NCBI GenBank assembly: GCA_024693415.1
Contig: JAILKX010000133.1
Span: forward strand, 1-16,815
DNA: 16,815 nt
DNA from: Bacilli bacterium
GTDB taxonomy: Bacteria; Bacillota_I; Bacilli_A; RFN20; CAG-826
Reading direction: 5' to 3'
Part shown: in pieces, positions 12,470 to 16,815 of the stretch
Position numbering within the stretch: position 1 is the stretch's first letter
Layout: each line of letters starts with the position of its first letter
The notes under the pieces: generated by a model
Seen by the model: the letters and a program-made list of their open reading frames with translations, nothing else
Told to the model about the DNA's origin: nothing
Databases searched by the model: none
Translations under genes and position numbers: made by a program

Positions 12470-13993
12470 ATGGAAGCAAATAGCAGCACCATCATCAGCC
12501 TGCAGAATGTATGCAAGCAGTTTGACGGGACCGTCGTTGTCGATGATTTTAATCTCGACGTCAAGAAAGGGGAGTTCATCACGATACTCGGACCATCCGG
12601 TTGTGGTAAGACCACGACTTTGCGCATGATCGCCGGCTTCGAGCTCCCGAGCTCTGGCAAGATCCTGCTCAATGGGGAGGACATCTCGCTCCTTCCGCCG
12701 AACAAGCGCCCGGTCAACACCGTTTTCCAGCACTACGCGCTGTTCCCCCATCTCGACGTCTACGATAACGTCGCCTTTGGCCTGAAGCTCAAGAAAATCC
12801 CCTATCAGACCACCGACAAGAAGGGCAACGCCGTCACCAAATTCAAGCACCTCTCCGCCAAGGAGATCGATAAGCGCGTGAGCCACGCCCTCGAGATCGT
12901 CGACCTCGACGAGATGGAATCCCGCGACGTCAGCACCCTTTCCGGCGGCCAGCAGCAGCGCGTCGCCATCGCCCGCGCCATCGTCAACGAGCCGCAGGTC
13001 CTCCTCCTCGACGAACCGCTATCCGCCCTCGACCACAAGATGAGGAAGGACATGCAGATCGAGCTCAAGGACATGCACAGGAAGCTCGGCATCACCTTCT
13101 TCTACGTCACCCACGACCAGGAAGAGGCGCTCACCATGTCCGACCGCATCATCATCATGAAGGATGGCGTCATCCAGCAGGTCGGCACCCCCGAGGACAT
13201 CTACAATGAGCCGGTCAACGCCTTCGTCGCGGACTTCATCGGCGAATCCAATATCTATAACGGCACCATGGGAGCCAAGGGCAAAGTCCGCTTCCTCAAC
13301 GCCGTCTGGGACTGCATCGACGACTTCCCGACCAACGAGAAGGTCGACATCGTCATCCGCCCCGAGGACGTCATCATGGGCGAGAAGGGCAAAGGCACCA
13401 TCAACGGCGTCATCACCTCCCGCGTCTTCCAGGGCGTCCACTACGAATTCATCGTCTCCGTCGGCAAAGCGGAAGTCGCTTGCCGCGATACCAAAGACCA
13501 CCCGATCGGCGGCGAGGTCTCCTTGAGCGTGGAGAAGGAGAACATCCAGATCATGCACAAGGAATACACCGAGAACCAGTACGGCGAGGCCTATATCGAC
13601 AACGACAACAACGTCGTCATCGGCGAGGATGCCTTCCCCTGCGACGTCACCCGCCTCGTCCCCGGCTCCACCCTCGACGAAGAGGGCTACGTCGTCGACC
13701 CGAAATCCGGCAAGAAGTACGACTTCAAGAACGCGGAAGTGGTGGCGACCATCCCCCTCGACAAGATCGTCCTCTCCGACGATCTGACCACCGGCCATTC
13801 CCAGGGCGAGATCGTCTCGCTCGTCTGGAAGGGCGACCATTATCAGTATCTTATCCGCACCGACGATGAAGAGGATTTCATCGCCGACAGCTCCTACTCG
13901 TGGAACGAGCACGACCTCGTTTCCGTCGACGCCGACCCGAAGGACATCGGCTTGAAGCTCAAGAAGGATCTGGACGGATATGTCGTCGACTAA
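12470..13993 (+). CDS. potA: Spermidine/putrescine ABC transporter ATPase with extended C-terminus
   Basis: 507 aa from the ATG at 12470, with AGGAGGG at 12457-12463 before it; an upstream in-frame ATG at 12356 has no ribosome site. It is the ATPase that drives polyamine uptake. Walker [10 protein letters not shown] (41-49), Q-loop [11 protein letters not shown] (Q87), signature [14 protein letters not shown] (157-170), Walker B VLLLDE (177-182) and switch His in VTHDQEEA (H215) are all intact. PotA is usually 350-380 aa. Here a TOBE-like region (about 293-365: [23 protein letters not shown]) seems to be followed by a second similar unit (about 425-500: [24 protein letters not shown]), joined by an acidic linker. 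It overlaps potB by 14 bp. Confidence 0.95.
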   Translation: MEANSSTIISLQNVCKQFDGTVVVDDFNLDVKKGEFITILGPSGCGKTTTLRMIAGFELPSSGKILLNGEDISLLPPNKRPVNTVFQHYALFPHLDVYDNVAFGLKLKKIPYQTTDKKGNAVTKFKHLSAKEIDKRVSHALEIVDLDEMESRDVSTLSGGQQQRVAIARAIVNEPQVLLLDEPLSALDHKMRKDMQIELKDMHRKLGITFFYVTHDQEEALTMSDRIIIMKDGVIQQVGTPEDIYNEPVNAFVADFIGESNIYNGTMGAKGKVRFLNAVWDCIDDFPTNEKVDIVIRPEDVIMGEKGKGTINGVITSRVFQGVHYEFIVSVGKAEVACRDTKDHPIGGEVSLSVEKENIQIMHKEYTENQYGEAYIDNDNNVVIGEDAFPCDVTRLVPGSTLDEEGYVVDPKSGKKYDFKNAEVVATIPLDKIVLSDDLTTGHSQGEIVSLVWKGDHYQYLIRTDDEEDFIADSSYSWNEHDLVSVDADPKDIGLKLKKDLDGYVVD

Positions 13994-14831
13994 GCACGTC
14001 CGCAAAGGCGGGCTGAAGAGGTTCTTCTCCTTCAAAAGGAAATACCTGTCCTTCCCCTATTTCCTGTTCCTGATCCTCTTCGTATTGATCCCGATCGCCA
14101 TCATCCTCGTCTACGCCTTCACCGATACGGCCCCCGACGGAAGCCTCGTTTTCTCCTGGAACGCCCTCGTGAGCTTCTTCACGAGCCCCACCAAGGTCAA
14201 CGTATTGGTCGTGTCGCTCTTCCTAGGCGTGCTCAACACCCTGATCTGCCTATTGATCGGCTACCCGATCGCCTACCTCCTCGCCGACAAGCGGGTGAAC
14301 AAGAACTACGTGCTCGTGCTTCTGTTCATCATGCCGATGTGGATCAACTTCGTCCTCCGCACCGGCGCGACCCGCGATGTCCTCAGCTGGATCGGCATCG
14401 TCGGCGGCCAGCATCCTTACGTCGCCACCATGATCGGCTTGGTCTACAACTATTTGCCGTTCACGATATTGCCGCTCTACTCGACCATGATCAAGCTCGA
14501 CAAGAGCCAGATCGAGGCGGCCCGCGACCTCGGCGCGAACCCCGCCCAGACCTTCTTCCGCGCGATCCTGCCGCAGTCGGTCCCGGGCATCGTCTCCGCC
14601 GCCGAGATGGTCTTCATGCCGACCATGTCGAGCTACGTCATCTCCGACACCCTCTCCGAGGGCAAGCTCACGCTCTTCGGCAACATCATCTACCTCAACT
14701 TCTCGCAGAGCATGTGGGGTGAGGGCTCCTTCATGGCGCTCATCATGCTGGTGCTCATCGCGATCTCGATGGCCCTGACCCGCAAATTCGGCAAGGGCGA
14801 CGGCGAAAGGAGGGGCTCCGGACTATGGTAA
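13980..14831 (+). CDS. potB: Spermidine/putrescine ABC transporter permease PotB
   Basis: A 283-aa inner-membrane permease. TM1 is at about 27-46, with further hydrophobic spans near 75-100, 112-128, 145-165, 205-225 and 252-268. The EAA loop that docks on the ATPase reads [15 protein letters not shown], followed by LPQSVPGI. The N-terminus is basic ([18 protein letters not shown]). The ATG lies inside the end of potA (14-bp overlap) and the gene overlaps potC by 7 bp, indicating translational coupling. Confidence 0.93.
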   Translation: MSSTKHVRKGGLKRFFSFKRKYLSFPYFLFLILFVLIPIAIILVYAFTDTAPDGSLVFSWNALVSFFTSPTKVNVLVVSLFLGVLNTLICLLIGYPIAYLLADKRVNKNYVLVLLFIMPMWINFVLRTGATRDVLSWIGIVGGQHPYVATMIGLVYNYLPFTILPLYSTMIKLDKSQIEAARDLGANPAQTFFRAILPQSVPGIVSAAEMVFMPTMSSYVISDTLSEGKLTLFGNIIYLNFSQSMWGEGSFMALIMLVLIAISMALTRKFGKGDGERRGSGLW

Positions 14832-15739
14832 AGGCAAACGAAATGGACGTGTTCGCCCGCAACGAGAAGATCCTTGCGCGCAACCGCATCCTCCACAAGA
14901 TCATCGGCCAGACGATCATCTGGCTGGTGCTGCTTGTGATGTACGTCCCGATCGGCGTTCTCATCCTCTATTCCTTCTCCGCCAACGACGTGATCGGCGG
15001 CAGCAACTTCAACTTCTCGTTCATCCAGTATGAGCGCCTCTTCCACGACGAGGAGATCCTGACCGCCCTAGGCAATACGCTGATCCTCGCCCTGACCTCG
15101 GCCGCCATCTCGACGGTGCTCGGCACCTGCGGCGCCATCGGCACGTTCTATTCCAAGAAGCGCTTCCGCGCGATCGTCGAGAACGTCACCCAGATCCCGG
15201 TCGTCAACGCCGAGATCGTCATCGCGCTCTCGCTCACCGTCATGTTCGTCTTCGTCGGGACCTATATCTTCGGCGGAGCCAACCTCTTCAGCTTCTGGAC
15301 CCTTCTGGTGGGCCACGTGATCCTAAGCGTCCCGTTCGTCTACCTCTCGGTTAAGCCCAAACTCATCCAGATGGATCCCGCCCTCTATGAGGCGGCCCTC
15401 GACCTCGGATGCACCCCGACCCAGGCCTTGTGGAAGACCACGATGCCCGAGATCGCCCCCGGCATCCTCTCCGGATTCATGCTATCCATCACCCTGTCGC
15501 TCGACGACTTCATCGTCACCGCCTTCACCAGGGGCGCTGGCCTCCTCTCGGGCGACAAGACCATCGACACCCTCTCGACCTTGGTCCAGGCCAAGATCAA
15601 GAAGGGCCCGATCCCGCCGGCGATGCGCGCCCTCACCACGCTGATCTTCGTGGTGGTGCTCCTCATCGTCATCGGGATGACCGTTTACCGCAACGTGACG
15701 GCCAACCGCGTCAAGCGGCGCCGCGGAAGGGAGAACTGA
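14825..15739 (+). CDS. potC: Spermidine/putrescine ABC transporter permease PotC
   Basis: A 304-aa inner-membrane permease, partner of PotB. TM1 is at about 30-50 (IIWLVLLVMYVPIGVLILY). The EAA loop is EAALDLGCTPTQALW, followed by MPEIAPGI. LDDFIVTAFTRG, characteristic of the PotC/YdcV side of the family, follows. The C-terminus is strongly basic (RVKRRRGREN), consistent with a cytoplasmic tail. The start at 14825 has AAGGAGGGG upstream and overlaps the potB stop; ATG at 14843 is the alternative. potD begins 2 nt after the stop. Confidence 0.93.
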   Translation: MVKANEMDVFARNEKILARNRILHKIIGQTIIWLVLLVMYVPIGVLILYSFSANDVIGGSNFNFSFIQYERLFHDEEILTALGNTLILALTSAAISTVLGTCGAIGTFYSKKRFRAIVENVTQIPVVNAEIVIALSLTVMFVFVGTYIFGGANLFSFWTLLVGHVILSVPFVYLSVKPKLIQMDPALYEAALDLGCTPTQALWKTTMPEIAPGILSGFMLSITLSLDDFIVTAFTRGAGLLSGDKTIDTLSTLVQAKIKKGPIPPAMRALTTLIFVVVLLIVIGMTVYRNVTANRVKRRRGREN

Positions 15740-15741
15740 CC

Positions 15742-16815
15742 ATGAAGAAATCCACCAAGTGGAGCGGATTGCTCGCTTTGGCCCTCATCGCCACCCCCTC
15801 TTTGACCGCCTGCGGCAAGTCCGAGGACGCCATCAACCTCAGGGTCCTCAACTGCGAGGACTACATCGGCGAGGACGAATTCGTCTACGAGACCGAGGTC
15901 AATGGCGAGGACGTCGCCCTCGAATGCAAGAACGTCCTCGACGGATTCGAGCAGCTCATGGCCGCCCAAGGCAAGAAGGTGAAGGTCATCTACGACACCT
16001 TCGACACCAACGAGACCATGCTCTCCTCCCTCAAGACGGGCCAGGCCACCTATGACCTCATCTGCCCCTCCGACTACACCATCCAGAAGATGCTCTCCGC
16101 GGACATGCTCCAGAAGATCGACTTCAACAACATCCCGAACTACACCGAGTACGGGTCCAAATACCTCCTGAACCTCCTCGACGAGATCCCGGCCGAGCTC
16201 AATGGCAAGAGCGAGCACGTCGGCGACTACGCCGTCGGGTACATGTGGGGCACCCTCGGAGTCCTCTATAACCCCGAGAAGATCGCCTCCGACAAGTCGA
16301 CCGAGGAAGCCGAGCTCACCGAGGACGACGTGAAGTTCGCCCTGTCCTCCTGGGATTCCCTGTGGGACGAGCGCTTCCGCGGCGAGATGTCGATCAAGGA
16401 CTCGATGCGCGACACCTATTCGGTCGGCATCATGCACGTCTTCGACGACGAGGTGAAGGCAAAGCTCGACGCCTCCGGCTGCTTCGACGAGGATTACAAC
16501 CTCATCGACGGCAAGTGGGACGAGGCGGTCGAGAAATACAACCCCCTCTTGACCGAGGTCTTCAACCGCTGCGACGAGAAGACCGTCGGCACCGTCAAAG
16601 AGGACCTCTTGAAGCTCAAGGAGAACGTCTTCGGCTTCGAGGTCGACTCCGGCAAGGAGGACATGGTCAAGGGCATGATCGGCATGAACCTCGCCTGGAG
16701 CGGCGACGCCGTCTATTCGATGGACACCGCCGAGAACGAGCAGGACCGCTACATCTATTACTCCGTCCCCGAGACCGGCGGCAACATCTGGCTCGACGGC
16801 TGGGTGATCCCGAAG
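15742..16815 (+). CDS. potD: Spermidine/putrescine-binding lipoprotein PotD, 3' end beyond window
   Basis: 358 codons are present and the frame is still open at the window end. A GGGAG ribosome site precedes the ATG. A lipoprotein signal ends in LTAC (C24), so the protein is tethered to the outer face of the membrane and delivers polyamines to PotBC. Family landmarks are SDYTIQKM, WGTLGVLYNPEKI, SWDSLWDERFRGEMSIKDSMRD, NLAWSGDAVYSMD, and YSVPETGGNIWLDGWVIPK at the edge. These match the PotD ligand cleft; the acidic and aromatic residues (D in SDY, W and D in IWLDGW) are those expected to hold a polyamine. Codon choice is strongly C-ending. Confidence 0.94.
   Translation, partial: MKKSTKWSGLLALALIATPSLTACGKSEDAINLRVLNCEDYIGEDEFVYETEVNGEDVALECKNVLDGFEQLMAAQGKKVKVIYDTFDTNETMLSSLKTGQATYDLICPSDYTIQKMLSADMLQKIDFNNIPNYTEYGSKYLLNLLDEIPAELNGKSEHVGDYAVGYMWGTLGVLYNPEKIASDKSTEEAELTEDDVKFALSSWDSLWDERFRGEMSIKDSMRDTYSVGIMHVFDDEVKAKLDASGCFDEDYNLIDGKWDEAVEKYNPLLTEVFNRCDEKTVGTVKEDLLKLKENVFGFEVDSGKEDMVKGMIGMNLAWSGDAVYSMDTAENEQDRYIYYSVPETGGNIWLDGWVIPK

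Noticed and set aside
11075..12886. Long 603-codon minus-strand frame covering the lipoprotein and running into potA
   Set aside because: The part beyond 12220 lies antisense to potA and across the intergenic region. The signal peptide, lipobox and promoter position fix the start at 12220.
13019..14035. Long minus-strand frame opposite potA/potB
   Set aside because: Low-complexity D/V/A/L translation typical of an antisense shadow. The plus-strand potA and potB are unambiguous.

Overview
The window reads as a chromosomal stretch from a Bacillota member of the Bacilli/Erysipelotrichia type, possibly a gut lineage. The reasons are SD sequences of the AGGAGG type, CCA-encoded tRNAs, intrinsic terminators with U-tracts, a CbpB-like CBS protein, PepC/PepT, and a spermidine/putrescine ABC operon with an unusually long PotA. 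Coding DNA is rather GC-rich for that group and intergenic DNA is AT-rich. The order-level placement is inference. No phage, IS element, CRISPR array or antibiotic-resistance gene was recognised.

Layout. 1-814: 3' part of a TcmP/LCMT-type SAM methyltransferase. 922-1076: tRNA-His(GTG) on the minus strand with its own promoter and terminator. 1210-1968: a 252-aa protein of unknown function with a possible PD-(D/E)XK-like core, converging on a minus-strand CBS-mrp pair (3226-1982). The mrp terminator lies inside the 3' end of the opposing gene. 3291-3842: a pyroglutamyl-peptidase homologue lacking the catalytic cysteine, divergent from a metallo-beta-lactamase-fold hydrolase (3965-4558). 4561-5172: uridine kinase. 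5390-5464: tRNA-Gln(CTG). 5534-6733 and 6860-8203: divergent peptidase genes pepT and pepC. 8321-10807: a two-domain FtsX-type permease without a neighbouring ATPase. 10850-10999: a 49-aa rubredoxin-like protein, sharing a bidirectional terminator with a convergent lipoprotein (12220-11075) that has two thioredoxin-like segments. 12470-16815: potABCD, with potD cut by the window end.

How the genes fit together. Several are peptide, nucleoside and polyamine salvage functions (pepT, pepC, udk, potABCD), as expected of a host-associated fermenter. Mrp, the rubredoxin-like protein and the thioredoxin-like lipoprotein point to Fe-S and thiol redox handling inside and outside the membrane.

Most notable observations. 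(i) Four genes have a -10 box ending only 6-8 nt before the start codon and no Shine-Dalgarno, so their mRNAs are probably leaderless, while their neighbours have normal SD leaders. (ii) A short intergenic repeat occurs three times in the same orientation, two copies sharing 20 identical bases. (iii) The Pcp homologue has Ala where the nucleophilic Cys should be. (iv) PotA appears to carry a duplicated C-terminal TOBE-like unit. (v) A CGCG-rich block abuts or closely precedes the -10 in several promoters.
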